From: Rhizobium sp. NFR07
Lineage (GTDB): Bacteria > Pseudomonadota > Alphaproteobacteria > Rhizobiales > Rhizobiaceae
Direction: 5' to 3'
Length of the DNA: 64,000 bases
Assembly (NCBI RefSeq): GCF_900111905.1
Contig: NZ_FOKM01000022.1
Span: 1 to 64,000 of the forward strand
Shown: positions 43,275 to 52,100 of the stretch, one piece after another
How positions within the stretch are numbered: the first letter of the stretch is position 1
Layout: every line of letters begins with the position of its first letter
Notes under the pieces: generated by a model
The model's database searches: none
Told to the model about the DNA's origin: nothing
Seen by the model: only the letters and a program-made list of their open reading frames with translations
Made by a program: the position numbers and the translations under genes

Positions 43275-44554
43275 CTGGCGATCTCCAGACGCTGCGGATG
43301 GGGTACTGCTTTCAAGAAGATGCCGCCGTGATCGTGGAACGCCTTCTGCTGCGAGACAATTTCATCGGCAAAATTCCAGGGCAGGATGAGCAAGTAATCA
43401 GGGGGCGAGGCGTCGAGGACGTCGACCGGCTTGATTGGTAGACGCACGCCCGGCATCAACTTGCCAACCTTGTGGGTATTGCGATCAACAACGAAGGCAA
43501 TCGTGTCATCGGGTAGGTCTGCGTAGTTGAGGAGGGTTGCGCCCTTTGCGGCCGCGCCGTAGGCCGCGATTGTCTTGCCGTTGGCGCGAATGTCTTGAAG
43601 CATGATGCGCAGGTCTTGGCGCAATTGCTGAACGTGGCGGCCGAAGCTCTGGTAATAGTCGGCGCCGTTGAGACCAAGCCGCTCTTCATCCGTCTGCAGT
43701 TGCTGCAAGACGGCCGTTTTTCCTTGCTTCTTGCTCACCCGTAGCCGTAGCGAACCGCCGTGGATTTCAAGCTTCTTGGCGTCATTGAGATAAAGGCCAT
43801 GACGGCCAAAGAGTGGTTCGAGTGCGGCGAGCGAGTAATAAAAGACGTGCTCGTGATAGATAGTGTCGAAGGCGCAGGTCTCGACCAGATCCCGGACATA
43901 AGGGAATTCGAATTCGGCGACGCCGTCCTCAGCGAGCAAAATTGCGAACCCTTCAATGAAGTCATTGATATCGTTAACATGGGCAAGGACATTATTGGCC
44001 AGCATTACGGAGGCCGAACGCCCCTCTTCGACCAGCTTCTTGGCGACCCTCGCACCGAAGAAATCGATAAGGGTCGGTACCCCGATTGCAATTGCTGCTT
44101 CTGCCGGCCCCTTGGCCGGATCAATACCAAGCACGGGGACGCGGTTCTCGACGAAGTTCTTCAGGAGATAACCATCGTTGCTGGCAATCTCGACAACAAG
44201 GTCGTCTTCCCCCAGGTGCCGCTCGTCCATAAGATCAAGCGCGTGGGAACGGCTGTGGATGAGAAGAGCGGGAATAAAGGAGGAATAGTAAGGATAATCC
44301 TGACCGAAGAGGATTTCAGGAGCTACATCTTCACTGACCTGCAGCAACCCGCATTCCATGCAAAGGACGACCTCGAGCGGAAAAAGCGGTTCAGAGACGG
44401 CGAGGCTGTCGGGCTCCAGGAGGGCGTTGGCGAGTGGCTGCTTTCCGAGATCCAAAATCGAGACAAGCTCGCCGCATCCACAAGAGCGGCATGCGGTAAT
44501 GCGCCCGTAAATCTTCGTCGGCATGGCGTTATTGGCTGTTTCAGCGACGTGCAT
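43271..44554 (-). CDS. Sugar C-methyltransferase (three-domain, zinc-binding)
   Basis: A 427-residue enzyme with the layout of TylC3/NovU-type NDP-sugar C-methyltransferases. The N-terminal zinc domain has CRSCG (22-26) and CMECG (65-69). The SAM domain has VVEIASNDGYLLKNF near residue 120 and later FEFPYVRDLVETCAFDTIYHEHVFYYS. The C-terminal domain has ANGKTIAAYGAAAKGATLLN. These enzymes add a methyl group to carbon 3 or 5 of a 4-keto-deoxysugar nucleotide, making branched sugars. It overlaps neighbours on both sides (14 and 4 bases), in the operon led by rfbF. Confidence 0.88.
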   Translation of the reverse strand: MHVAETANNAMPTKIYGRITACRSCGCGELVSILDLGKQPLANALLEPDSLAVSEPLFPLEVVLCMECGLLQVSEDVAPEILFGQDYPYYSSFIPALLIHSRSHALDLMDERHLGEDDLVVEIASNDGYLLKNFVENRVPVLGIDPAKGPAEAAIAIGVPTLIDFFGARVAKKLVEEGRSASVMLANNVLAHVNDINDFIEGFAILLAEDGVAEFEFPYVRDLVETCAFDTIYHEHVFYYSLAALEPLFGRHGLYLNDAKKLEIHGGSLRLRVSKKQGKTAVLQQLQTDEERLGLNGADYYQSFGRHVQQLRQDLRIMLQDIRANGKTIAAYGAAAKGATLLNYADLPDDTIAFVVDRNTHKVGKLMPGVRLPIKPVDVLDASPPDYLLILPWNFADEIVSQQKAFHDHGGIFLKAVPHPQRLEIAR

Positions 44555-45893
44555 GGCTCACCTCTTTGATCAGATCAGCTTGAAGACAGATTTGCGTTGC
44601 GGCCCAGGCTCGAAGGAAAGGGATCCCTGCTCGCTCGGCGATGTCGAAGATGGAATGGCTGCCATCGCTCAGGTTCAGCACCCACAGAAGATCCATTTGC
44701 GACGGTCCGCCGGCATCTCTTTGACCGGCGATAGCGCGGTAGAGACCACGCCGCCCAAGCTGGGGCTCGCCGCGGCCATCGATCCGCTCGTAAACGCGGT
44801 CGCGATCACAAATTGAGACGACCTCGCGCACGACACCCAGGGATGCGATCAATGCCGCCTCGTTGATAAAATCCAGATTGTCGAGCGAGGTATGATACTC
44901 AGGAAAGGTTCCGTGTACGGCGCGCATGAGACAGCCGACGGGCATATCGATAGCAGGAGAGCCGTACTGTCTTTCGTCGTAACCGTAGGGTGAAAAGTCG
45001 ACGACCTCGTATTTGAGATTGGCGTGTTCGAGGACATGCGTCACAATCTGATCGATTGCTGCCTCCGATCGGCATTTCTTGTAGTGAAAAGGGCCCGCGT
45101 CCCCCACACAGGTCAAGACGAGCCCGTGTCGAACTCGGCCAAGCTTCGGCTCATTTTGCGCCAGCCAGGTGATCGATCCGATCGTTGCAGGAACAAAGAG
45201 CACGCGTAGCCCGAGTTGAGCGTTGTTGGCGGTGCTCTCCCGTTGCCGCACCCGCTCCGCCGCCAGGGCGACGGCAACAGCAATTCCGGAAAGGTTATCA
45301 TTGGCAAGACTCGGGTGACAGATGTGGACCGAGATCAGGACTTCCTCGGCCGTCTGGCCGGGAAGGAAAAATTCGCCATAGGTCAGAGATCCGTCTGCGA
45401 GCGTCGTGTCGATCTCGACGCGATAATAATCATCCTGCATCGACATCCAAAGGCTATGGGGCAGGCAAAATCCCCAGTTTGAGGCATAGTAGGACGTGCG
45501 ATAAGGAATGACGTCGGGCTGATCTTCGAGTGTATGAATATGCCTGGTCAGCTCTTCGCGGCTGAAGGTGCCATTGACGGGTATGCTATAGCCAACCACG
45601 TGCAAGTTGTTGTCGCCGAAATCGACGAGCGTCTTGCCGTCCATCGTCTTGATCGTCGCACCGCGGATATTCCATTCCTGGGGAACCTCCCAATCGAACA
45701 CTTTCGTGCCCGTAGGAATCTCGTGGATGGTGAGCGGGATATGATCTTTGATGATGCTTAGCGTTTCGCGGACCCCATCACCAGTCAGGCTGCGCGGCAG
45801 TGGAAACAAGGTGTGAAGGAGATCCATCATCCCGACCGGAGATGAGATTGGCTCAGCCAGTTGAACCGCCGCGCTGATCGTCCCGTTGATCAT
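44541..45893 (-). CDS. DUF4910 aminopeptidase-like protein
   Basis: A 450-residue protein of the DUF4910/DUF2172 type. It has an M28-like Zn-peptidase core (VLISVHICHPSLANDNLSGI, GLVLTCVGDAGPFHYKK, YGYDERQYGSPAIDMPVGCLMR and GTFPEYHTSLDNLDF) and a C-terminal winged-helix part (about residues 395-450, DGSHSIFDIAERAGIPFLRAW). Relatives are found in sugar and polysaccharide operons. Its role there is unclear; it may cleave an amide or act as an amidohydrolase on an amino-sugar substrate. The ATG at 45893 overlaps the epimerase stop (ATGA, 45890-45893). Confidence 0.82.
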   Translation of the reverse strand: MINGTISAAVQLAEPISSPVGMMDLLHTLFPLPRSLTGDGVRETLSIIKDHIPLTIHEIPTGTKVFDWEVPQEWNIRGATIKTMDGKTLVDFGDNNLHVVGYSIPVNGTFSREELTRHIHTLEDQPDVIPYRTSYYASNWGFCLPHSLWMSMQDDYYRVEIDTTLADGSLTYGEFFLPGQTAEEVLISVHICHPSLANDNLSGIAVAVALAAERVRQRESTANNAQLGLRVLFVPATIGSITWLAQNEPKLGRVRHGLVLTCVGDAGPFHYKKCRSEAAIDQIVTHVLEHANLKYEVVDFSPYGYDERQYGSPAIDMPVGCLMRAVHGTFPEYHTSLDNLDFINEAALIASLGVVREVVSICDRDRVYERIDGRGEPQLGRRGLYRAIAGQRDAGGPSQMDLLWVLNLSDGSHSIFDIAERAGIPFLRAWAATQICLQADLIKEVSHARR

Positions 45894-46453
45894 GACATAA
45901 CCTTCTGGCCAAGCCACGGCATTCGCGGACCGAGATCCGGCCATCGCAGATCATTTTCAGAGATTTCGGTTACAGGCTCTGGCCAAGAAACCGCAAGCAG
46001 CGGGTCGTTGAAACGCGCGCCATCGTAGAGGCTCGGCATATAAGGCACCCCCATCAGATATTCGACGACGACAGTATCGCTGAGCGCCTGGAACCCATGG
46101 GCAAAACCACCTGGAATGTAGAGCATGGTGTCGCCCTCCCCGTCGAGCACGGCCTGATAGACGGCCCCTGGCCTAGCCGACGTTTCCCGCAGATCGACGA
46201 CCACGTCATGGATCCGCCCCAAGCTGCATCTGACGACCTTGGCATCCTCATGGGGAGCCCGTTGGAAATGCATGCCACGCACAGCGCCACGAATTGTGGT
46301 TACAGAGGTATTGGCTTGAACCGGCCGGAAATCGAGGCCGGCCTTTTCGAAAAGATCAGCACACCAGGTGCGTGCGAAACGGCCGCGTGTGTCGGCGCGA
46401 ATATCGAGTTCGATCAGCTTCACATCTGAGCCGGAAAGAGAAACGAACTTCAT
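45890..46453 (-). CDS. dTDP-4-dehydrorhamnose 3,5-epimerase family protein (RmlC-like)
   Basis: A 187-residue cupin-fold epimerase. TIRGAVRGMHFQRAPHEDAK carries the catalytic His in the GMHFQ motif, and HDVVVDLRETSA and YIPGGFAHGFQAL are family marks. These enzymes epimerise carbon 3 and/or 5 of 4-keto-6-deoxy sugar nucleotides, the step before C-methylation or reduction. It lies 11 bases after rfbF and overlaps the DUF4910 gene. Its substrate is likely CDP-linked, given RfbF, rather than dTDP-linked. Confidence 0.88.
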   Translation of the reverse strand: MKFVSLSGSDVKLIELDIRADTRGRFARTWCADLFEKAGLDFRPVQANTSVTTIRGAVRGMHFQRAPHEDAKVVRCSLGRIHDVVVDLRETSARPGAVYQAVLDGEGDTMLYIPGGFAHGFQALSDTVVVEYLMGVPYMPSLYDGARFNDPLLAVSWPEPVTEISENDLRWPDLGPRMPWLGQKVMS

Positions 46454-46464
46454 GGTTCACCTGG

Positions 46465-47238
46465 CTACCAGACTTTCCACTGCGCTTGTTGATTTGACCA
46501 CATCTCATTGAGCACGACTTTGTCGCGAAGCGTGTCCATTGGGTGCCAGAAGCCATAATGGCGATAGGCAACCAGTTCGCTTTGGCGGGTCAGTTGAACC
46601 ATGGGACCTCGTTCCCAAATCGTCTCATCGCCGTCCAGCAGGGGGAAGATCGACGGATTTAGGACGAAGAACCCGCCGCTGATCCATGTGCCGTCTCCGT
46701 TCGGCTTCTCGTTGAAGGTGCGCACGACAGGATCGTCTTCTTCCAGATACATGGCCCCGAACCTGCCGGTTGGCTGCACGGCCGTGACAGTCGCGCTCTT
46801 CCCGTGGCCCTGGTGGAACTCCATAAGCGCGGTGATGTCGATGTTACCGACCCCGTCACCATAGGTCATGAAGAAGGGCTCGTTGCCGAGAAGATGTCGT
46901 ATTCGCCTTAGCCGCCCGCCGGTCATGGTTTCCAGGCCCGTGTCAACCAGCGTCACGCGCCAGTCTTCTTCCGGAGGATCAAGATAGGTGACAGCGGAGG
47001 TTCCAAGGTCAAAAGTGACGCTCGCGCCACGCACGCGAAAGTCCTGGAAATACTTCTTGATCAGATGCCCCTTGTAGCCGCAGCAGATGATGAAGTCTTT
47101 GACGCCATGACGGGCGAAAATCTTCATAATGTGCCAAAGGATGGGCTCTGAACCTATCTCTACAAGCGGCTTGGGAAGAACAGAGGTCTCTTCCGACAGA
47201 CGCGTGCCCAAGCCACCAGCAAGAATAACAGCCTTCAT
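46465..47238 (-). CDS. rfbF: Glucose-1-phosphate cytidylyltransferase
   Basis: A 257-residue nucleotidyltransferase. MKAVILAGGLGTRLSEETSV is the RfbF-type start (L-x-GG-x-GTRL), then PKPLVEIG. Further marks are VKDFIICCGYKGHLIKKYF, DTGLETMTGGRL, TYGDGVGNIDI and SGGFFVLNP. It makes CDP-glucose from CTP and glucose-1-phosphate, the entry to CDP-3,6-dideoxy- or branched sugars. The ATG at 47238 is chosen; the open frame begins one codon earlier (GTG). It is the first gene of the sugar operon, divergent from the GMC oxidoreductase. Confidence 0.93.
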   Translation of the reverse strand: MKAVILAGGLGTRLSEETSVLPKPLVEIGSEPILWHIMKIFARHGVKDFIICCGYKGHLIKKYFQDFRVRGASVTFDLGTSAVTYLDPPEEDWRVTLVDTGLETMTGGRLRRIRHLLGNEPFFMTYGDGVGNIDITALMEFHQGHGKSATVTAVQPTGRFGAMYLEEDDPVVRTFNEKPNGDGTWISGGFFVLNPSIFPLLDGDETIWERGPMVQLTRQSELVAYRHYGFWHPMDTLRDKVVLNEMWSNQQAQWKVW

Positions 47239-47650
47239 CACCCACCTACCAATGCACCCATAATACTTCCCCAGAGGGGCCCATCATTTATTATATGACG
47301 GCCAAAACCGAAGAGATTAATCAATAACTAAACATATCAATTTACGATCATCAAGTAGTTTCTTCTGTTTATCCAGAAATCACACCCGATTTTACGAAAT
47401 CGGTTTTCATCTTATGCGGAACTAACCACTATTTAGTTGACATAAGTATTTCGTCGTTAACATATCCAGGACATACTCCAACACACAACACTCACAGAAT
47501 TCGCTTTATTTATCACACATGCTGGACCTCTTCTTATAAATCTGTGATTTATTCGATGCCTTACCACTTAATAGACTAGAGATCAGTGATTGTCCGCTCA
47601 GACCAACCTATGTATATATTCTCCTCTCTTTGGCGACTTAGGGTGGGACC
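47239..47650. promoter_or_regulatory. AT-rich divergent promoter region
   Basis: About 410 bases between rfbF (minus) and the GMC oxidoreductase (plus), strongly AT-rich between 47280 and 47580. No frame is credible. It contains several TAT-rich words that fit -10 elements for both directions; the operator is not recognised. Confidence 0.45.
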
Positions 47651-49252
47651 ATGAATGTCAGTCAGGGCAGATATTCATCCTACGCATTCGACGTCTGCGT
47701 TATTGGTGGCGGCCCGGTCGGTCTTGCGACAGCCCTCGCCATCGCACGTGGAAGCAAGGGACGCGTGCTGCTGCTTGAATCGGGCGGGACTGAAACGGAC
47801 GTTGAGGCCCAGGATCTTTCCAGACTGGTCATTCCAGACGAAACACACCACAGACCGGCAGCACTCACCGTATATCGTGGACTGGGTGGTACATCGCGCT
47901 GGTGGGGAGGACGCTGTGTCGAATATGACGATATCGATTTTGAAACGCGAGACTATGTAGCCGACAGCGGTTGGCCAATCGACCATGCTGAGATCAAGCC
48001 GTTTTACTCCGAAGCGCACGCTTTTTTGACAAGTGACTTTGTTGCCGCCCGGCCGGCCAGCATTCTTGCGGACCACCCGGCCAATGTGGAAAGCTGGGCG
48101 CGGGTCCAAAATGTTGAGAGATCGAAACGATCCGCCCTGAAATCGACGCCGAATTTGACGATCGCCCTCCACACGACCGCTATAAGTTTCGAGCTCGACA
48201 CGACGACCGGCGTTGTCCTTGCCCTTAATGCCAAGGAGAAATCGAGGCCGCAGAGGTTTCAGGCACAATATTACGTGCTGGCTTGTGGCGGCCGGGAGAA
48301 TGCCCGCCTGCTATTACAGCTTCAGGCCGTATCCAGCACGATTTTGAATGGTGAAGCCGCAACGACCGGCCACTATTACATGGGACATCTAACCGGCGCG
48401 ATCGCCTCGGTCCAGTTTCGCGATCGCCAGCTCGCCCAGCACGTCCTATTCAAACGAACTGCCAATGGGACATATATGCGGGGCCGGTTCCAGCTGAATG
48501 CGACAACGCAGAAATCGCAGCAGGTGCTCAACACGGTCATGTGGCCTCAAAATTACGAGCATCTTGCCGATGGTGCTCACGACGGCGCCTCAGCCGTTTA
48601 TCAATTACTGCGCTTCCGCGCCCAAAGCGAAAGCGCTAGACGGCAGGATTTTTCGGCCGCAAAGGCCGCGGGCGCAATTTTGCGCCATCCCGGTCAGGCG
48701 GCACTTACCTGCCACAACTTGCTTAAGAACCGACTGCTGCGATATCCGCATTTCTTCGTTCCCAATCCAACCAACACCTACTGGCTACGCTATCACGCCG
48801 AACACACGCCGCTATACAGCAGCAGGGTCCGCTTATCGAATGAGCGGGATGCCTTTGACGCTCACCGCCTGGAAGTCGACTATCGCTACTGCGATGACGA
48901 CTATAGATCGGTTGTAAGGTCGCACATGTTGCTCGACCGAGCCCTACGCGGAGCAACTGCCGGAAGCCTGACTTTTTTTGGTCCGCCTCAGGAGCTTGAA
49001 GCTCAAGTCAAAGCGCAGGCGATTGACGGCTACCATCAGATCGGATTGACCAAGATGTCGACGAGCAGGCGCAACGGCACAGTTGACCGGAACTGCAAGG
49101 TTCATGATCTTGAGAATCTCTACGTCGCGGGCAGCTCAATTTTTCCGACATCAAGCCAAGCCAACCCCACCCTGCCTGCTGTCGCTTTCGCGCTCCGTCT
49201 TGCATCCCACCTGACGCATAAGCTCACAACGCGGATCCATGTCGACATCTGA
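47651..49252 (+). CDS. GMC-family FAD oxidoreductase
   Basis: A 533-residue flavoprotein. DVCVIGGGPVGLATALAIAR binds FAD, YRGLGGTSRWWGGRC is the GMC signature 1-like part, and NLYVAGSSIFPTSSQANPTLPAVAFALRLA is the GMC C-terminal mark with the His/Asn-type active site (here QANPT). GMC enzymes oxidise alcohols, often sugars or lactones. It faces away from rfbF, so is likely co-regulated with the sugar operon and may oxidise its product. No signal peptide is seen, so it is cytoplasmic or peripheral. Confidence 0.86.
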   Translation: MNVSQGRYSSYAFDVCVIGGGPVGLATALAIARGSKGRVLLLESGGTETDVEAQDLSRLVIPDETHHRPAALTVYRGLGGTSRWWGGRCVEYDDIDFETRDYVADSGWPIDHAEIKPFYSEAHAFLTSDFVAARPASILADHPANVESWARVQNVERSKRSALKSTPNLTIALHTTAISFELDTTTGVVLALNAKEKSRPQRFQAQYYVLACGGRENARLLLQLQAVSSTILNGEAATTGHYYMGHLTGAIASVQFRDRQLAQHVLFKRTANGTYMRGRFQLNATTQKSQQVLNTVMWPQNYEHLADGAHDGASAVYQLLRFRAQSESARRQDFSAAKAAGAILRHPGQAALTCHNLLKNRLLRYPHFFVPNPTNTYWLRYHAEHTPLYSSRVRLSNERDAFDAHRLEVDYRYCDDDYRSVVRSHMLLDRALRGATAGSLTFFGPPQELEAQVKAQAIDGYHQIGLTKMSTSRRNGTVDRNCKVHDLENLYVAGSSIFPTSSQANPTLPAVAFALRLASHLTHKLTTRIHVDI

Positions 49253-49285
49253 GCATCATTTGCGACTGCAACGTCAGAAGGCAAA

Positions 49286-49348
49286 TCGCGCCGGCCCGGC
49301 CCCCTGCTACGCATCGCTGCGGCACGAGAAATTATCGGGCCGGCGCGA
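49286..49348. repeat. 13-base perfect inverted repeat after the GMC gene
   Basis: TCGCGCCGGCCCG at 49286-49298 is exactly inverted at 49336-49348, with a 37-base loop. It lies 33 bases after the GMC stop. It could act as a terminator without a T-run or be a binding site; the loop contains a further weak hairpin. Confidence 0.55.
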
Positions 49349-49390
49349 GCGGCTTGACAGAGACGCTGGAACCACAGTGAAGTAAAAGCA

Positions 49391-49858
49391 TTATTTGGGC
49401 GAGATATCTTCAAGCGAGGGCCCAATGTCGTCTGAATCTTCCCGTCTCAGAACTGAAGCGCTTCTCCTCTCCAATTCTGCGATCCTGTCCTCGCTGCTTA
49501 CGCTTCTGGTCGATAAAGGCGTCTTGAGTGCAGAGGAGGAGCACAGCGTCCTAGGTCCTGTTGACAAAGTACGGTAGCCATATGCGGCTGCCAGGGCGAG
49601 GAATGCCGAGAAGGATTTTCGTGTCTTATCGTATCGGGTCGCGACGCGCCGGAACTGCTTGAGACGGTTGAACATCCGCTCGATGCGGTTTCGATCCTTG
49701 TACACCCGAAAGTCGCAGGCAGGCGGGTTCTTTCGGTTGGCTTTTGGCGGAATGACCGGCCTGATACCGTGGATCAGAAGCTCTTCACGCAGGAAGTCAC
49801 CGTCGTAGCCTTTGTCGGCGAGGAACAGTCGCGGCTTGCCGACCGGTATCGCCAGCAA
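49391..49858 (-). CDS. IS5-family transposase, OrfB (second frame)
   Basis: The second half of the transposase, made by -1 frameshift from OrfA. The true frame extends upstream of 49858 to the slip site near 49994 (TYQEAFGRSRGGFTTKIHAR). It contains LADKGYDGDFL with the second Asp and RNRIERMFNRLKQFRRVATRYDK with the Y-R-E-K motif. The frame has no stop inside the element. It passes through the inverted repeat at 49554 and picks up about 54 extra codons from the interrupted host gene on the opposite strand before stopping at 49391. Confidence 0.85.
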   Translation of the reverse strand: MLAIPVGKPRLFLADKGYDGDFLREELLIHGIRPVIPPKANRKNPPACDFRVYKDRNRIERMFNRLKQFRRVATRYDKTRKSFSAFLALAAAYGYRTLSTGPRTLCSSSALKTPLSTRSVSSEDRIAELERRSASVLRREDSDDIGPSLEDISPK

Positions 49859-50398
49859 GTCAGGAACGGCGTTGTAGTCTGAAGCTTCGCCGCCTGTCAG
49901 GACGAAGCCAAGAGGGCGGCCCTGACCGTCTGCTCGGGCGTGGATTTTCGTCGTAAAGCCGCCGCGTGATCGACCAAAAGCCTCCTGATAAGTCCCCCTT
50001 TTGCTCCCGCCGCCTGCGAATGGCCGCGAACAGTGGTGCTGTCGATCATGTGCTGCCAGTCATCCGCCAGCCCCAGTTCGACGAGGGTCTCAAGCAGGGC
50101 GTCCCAAACGCCTTGTTCGGCCCAACGGCGGAAGCGCACATAGACTGAATTCCACTTTCCGTATCGCTCATGCATGTCGCGCCAGGGGCATCCGACCCGA
50201 AGGACATGCAGCATACCGTTCAGATATTGCCGATTATCGTGCGACGGTCGGGACTTCCTGCCGCGTTCAGTGGGCAACAACCCCTCGATAATCCGCCATT
50301 CCATTTCTGTCAGGTCGCCGCGAGCCAAAACTGCCTCCTAAAAAGCAGTCTTGAATCACGCTTTTGCTGATTTTGGAATCCACTTTGTCAACAGGACC
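49554..50398 (-). mobile_element. IS5-family (IS427 group) insertion sequence, 845 bp
   Basis: The ends are perfect inverted repeats GGTCCTGTTGACAAAGT (49554-49570 and 50382-50398). The element is flanked by TA on both sides (49552-49553 and 50399-50400), which is the target duplication. Size, ends and a two-frame transposase on the minus strand fit the IS427 group. Both frames are open and the slip site is present, so it may be active. Confidence 0.92.
49897..50328 (-). CDS. IS5-family transposase, OrfA (first frame)
   Basis: A 143-codon first frame with the IS5 N-terminus: DLTEMEWRIIEGLLPTERGR, then HDNRQYLNGMLHVLRVGCPW, then GKWNSVYVRFRRWAEQGVWD and MIDSTTVRGH with the first catalytic Asp. 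After AGAKGG the meaningful sequence moves to the -1 frame at the slip run (CCCCCTTTT on the plus strand, 49994-50002; AAAAGGGGG on the minus). The remaining codons of this frame have no homology to a transposase. Programmed -1 frameshifting is usual in this group. Confidence 0.88.
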   Translation of the reverse strand: MARGDLTEMEWRIIEGLLPTERGRKSRPSHDNRQYLNGMLHVLRVGCPWRDMHERYGKWNSVYVRFRRWAEQGVWDALLETLVELGLADDWQHMIDSTTVRGHSQAAGAKGGLIRRLLVDHAAALRRKSTPEQTVRAALLASS

Positions 50399-50496
50399 TA
50401 ACGACCGCACTAGAGCTGATCGACGAGGCCGCAGGCGAGGATGAAGACGGTACCTATGAGTTGGCTCGGGAATTGCTCGAGCAACAAATTGCTTGA

Positions 50497-50882
50497 GATT
50501 GCTTCCCCGGAAACGTTTACCGCCACTAGCCCAGCCGGTCGACGAAATACCCTGCGACGCGCACTCATAATAATGGCTATCAATCCTCTCAACGCACCGC
50601 GATTTTCTCAGTAGATACGTCGTCAATTGCGGCGTTCATGATAATTCACCGACCTATATCTAGGCGAGAGAACGCCACCCTCCTCAACATGTGGTCTTTA
50701 GCGCGTTTTGCAACGCAACAATACTTGTGACGGAGTATTCCCGTCGGAATGCGCAATAATTCTATATTTAGTCTAACGGATTTACATTGCCATTATTTAA
50801 TGATTTATTAATTTCAATAGACATGCACATCCTTAGCTACTTCTTCACTCTTTAGAGTACGGCCATTTGTGCGAGGGTAATC
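50497..50882. other. Gap without a gene
   Basis: About 385 bases, AT-rich from 50690 to 50830. It separates the split small gene from the acyltransferase at 50883 and likely carries the latter's promoter. No frame or hairpin of note was seen. Confidence 0.4.
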
Positions 50883-51926
50883 GTGTACAAGTATAAAACA
50901 ATTGAAGCTGCATCCGATGGGCCCCTTGGGCTTGCAGGCGAAACCATAGTCGGGGCCAAAAGGTCCGAAGTCTCGGCAGAAGAATGGGATGAGTTTGCCA
51001 AACTTTGCGACGCCTCCTTTCGCTGCTCTTACGCAGGCACCCGATTGTGGCAGTTCGAGCATGATCCGCTGTGCCGGATCGAGCGTCTCGACATATATTT
51101 GGCGCTCAGCCTGACACCAATCAAGATTGGCCAGTGTGCAGTCGGCATAGGCCGCCGATCGAGCGTTTTTACCGATACGATCCAGATATTGCCTGCTTTC
51201 AACAGCTACTTCCAGCAGAGCATGCAAGCCGTGCTGAGGCACCTAGGTCCTGGTCAATATAAATATGGTTCGGAATGGACGATCGCGCCTTGTCGAGTGC
51301 ATGAGGTAGCGTCGATCGCCGGGGTAAAGGATGTCCACGCGCGGCACGTCGACGTCTTTGCGATTGACTTCACGCGGTGGAACGACTTCGAGACCTATTT
51401 TCAAGCCGTCAGCACGAATGCCAAGCGAAATATCAACAAGGCTCGTAAAACCTACGAGAAATTGACGGTCCAGGAACAGAGGAAACTCAACGTCTTCCTC
51501 AATATCCTGCCGCTGCAACGTCTGCGCCACCGTTTGTTTGTCAAGAAGGGTGTTAAGAGCTCGATCTTCACCTTGTTCCTAAGATCAGCATTCCGGACGC
51601 TTGCAACATCGCGATATAGTTCATCCGCGCGCCTTGCTGACGGCCACGCCACGCTTGCGCGATTTCTACAGATTACATTCGGCCGCAATAGCTTCTACAT
51701 GGAAGCCGCCGCTGATAGCGGTCACCCCTATGCGTCGGCTTTCTTGCTGCGTGAGATGATTAAGCGCGCCTTTGAGCAATCCGGCGGGCTTGGCCGGTTC
51801 GTCATGGGGCCTGACGATCACGGTCAGGCCGGCACGCCTTCCTGGGACGGGCTCGTGCGCTCTCGACTGCAATGGAACGCGTCCGCTCATCCGACTTCTG
51901 TCTTTGAGTTCACCTACGCATCGTGA
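50883..51926 (+). CDS. FemAB/GNAT-like acyltransferase, unknown substrate
   Basis: A 347-residue protein. The start is GTG at 50883 with GAGGG six bases before it. The central part (SEWTIAPCRVHEVASIAGVK, then FETYFQAVSTNAKRNINKARKTYE) is like the FemAB/BioF2-GNAT fold, where a basic helix with K/R-N-I-K follows the substrate site. The C-terminal part (HATLARFLQITFGRNSFYMEAA, then YASAFLLREMIKRAFEQSG and RFVMGPDD) fits a second GNAT-like domain. Such proteins add acyl or aminoacyl groups to polysaccharides, lipids or peptides. It is followed by a small gene and an ArsR-type regulator. Confidence 0.6.
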   Translation: MYKYKTIEAASDGPLGLAGETIVGAKRSEVSAEEWDEFAKLCDASFRCSYAGTRLWQFEHDPLCRIERLDIYLALSLTPIKIGQCAVGIGRRSSVFTDTIQILPAFNSYFQQSMQAVLRHLGPGQYKYGSEWTIAPCRVHEVASIAGVKDVHARHVDVFAIDFTRWNDFETYFQAVSTNAKRNINKARKTYEKLTVQEQRKLNVFLNILPLQRLRHRLFVKKGVKSSIFTLFLRSAFRTLATSRYSSSARLADGHATLARFLQITFGRNSFYMEAAADSGHPYASAFLLREMIKRAFEQSGGLGRFVMGPDDHGQAGTPSWDGLVRSRLQWNASAHPTSVFEFTYAS

Positions 51927-52100
51927 TCGGCGTTTCGCTCCAGACTTGGAGATGTCGGTGAGTTCGGGGGACTTTGCGGCGAGAAGCCCTGCAGCGCTTG
52001 TCATTAACAACTAAAGCCAGACAGGCGTTCGCCAAAAGGCCAAGGCTTTGAGGTGGCAACGGCAGCATCGCCAAGCCTCTTCCGAAGGAAATGAACAGAT

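Larger units (their letters stand above)
49425..50496 (+). pseudogene. Small conserved-looking gene split by the IS5-family element
   Basis: The left part (49425-49553) reads MSSESSRLRTEALLLSNSAI onwards to EEEHSVL. The right part (50401-50496) continues TTALELIDEAAGEDEDGTYE and ends LLEQQIA, stop. Removing the element with one TA copy joins them in frame into a 74-residue acidic, helical protein. GAGGG lies just before the ATG. The product is unknown. The gene is now inactive, unless the left half alone has a role. Confidence 0.75.
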
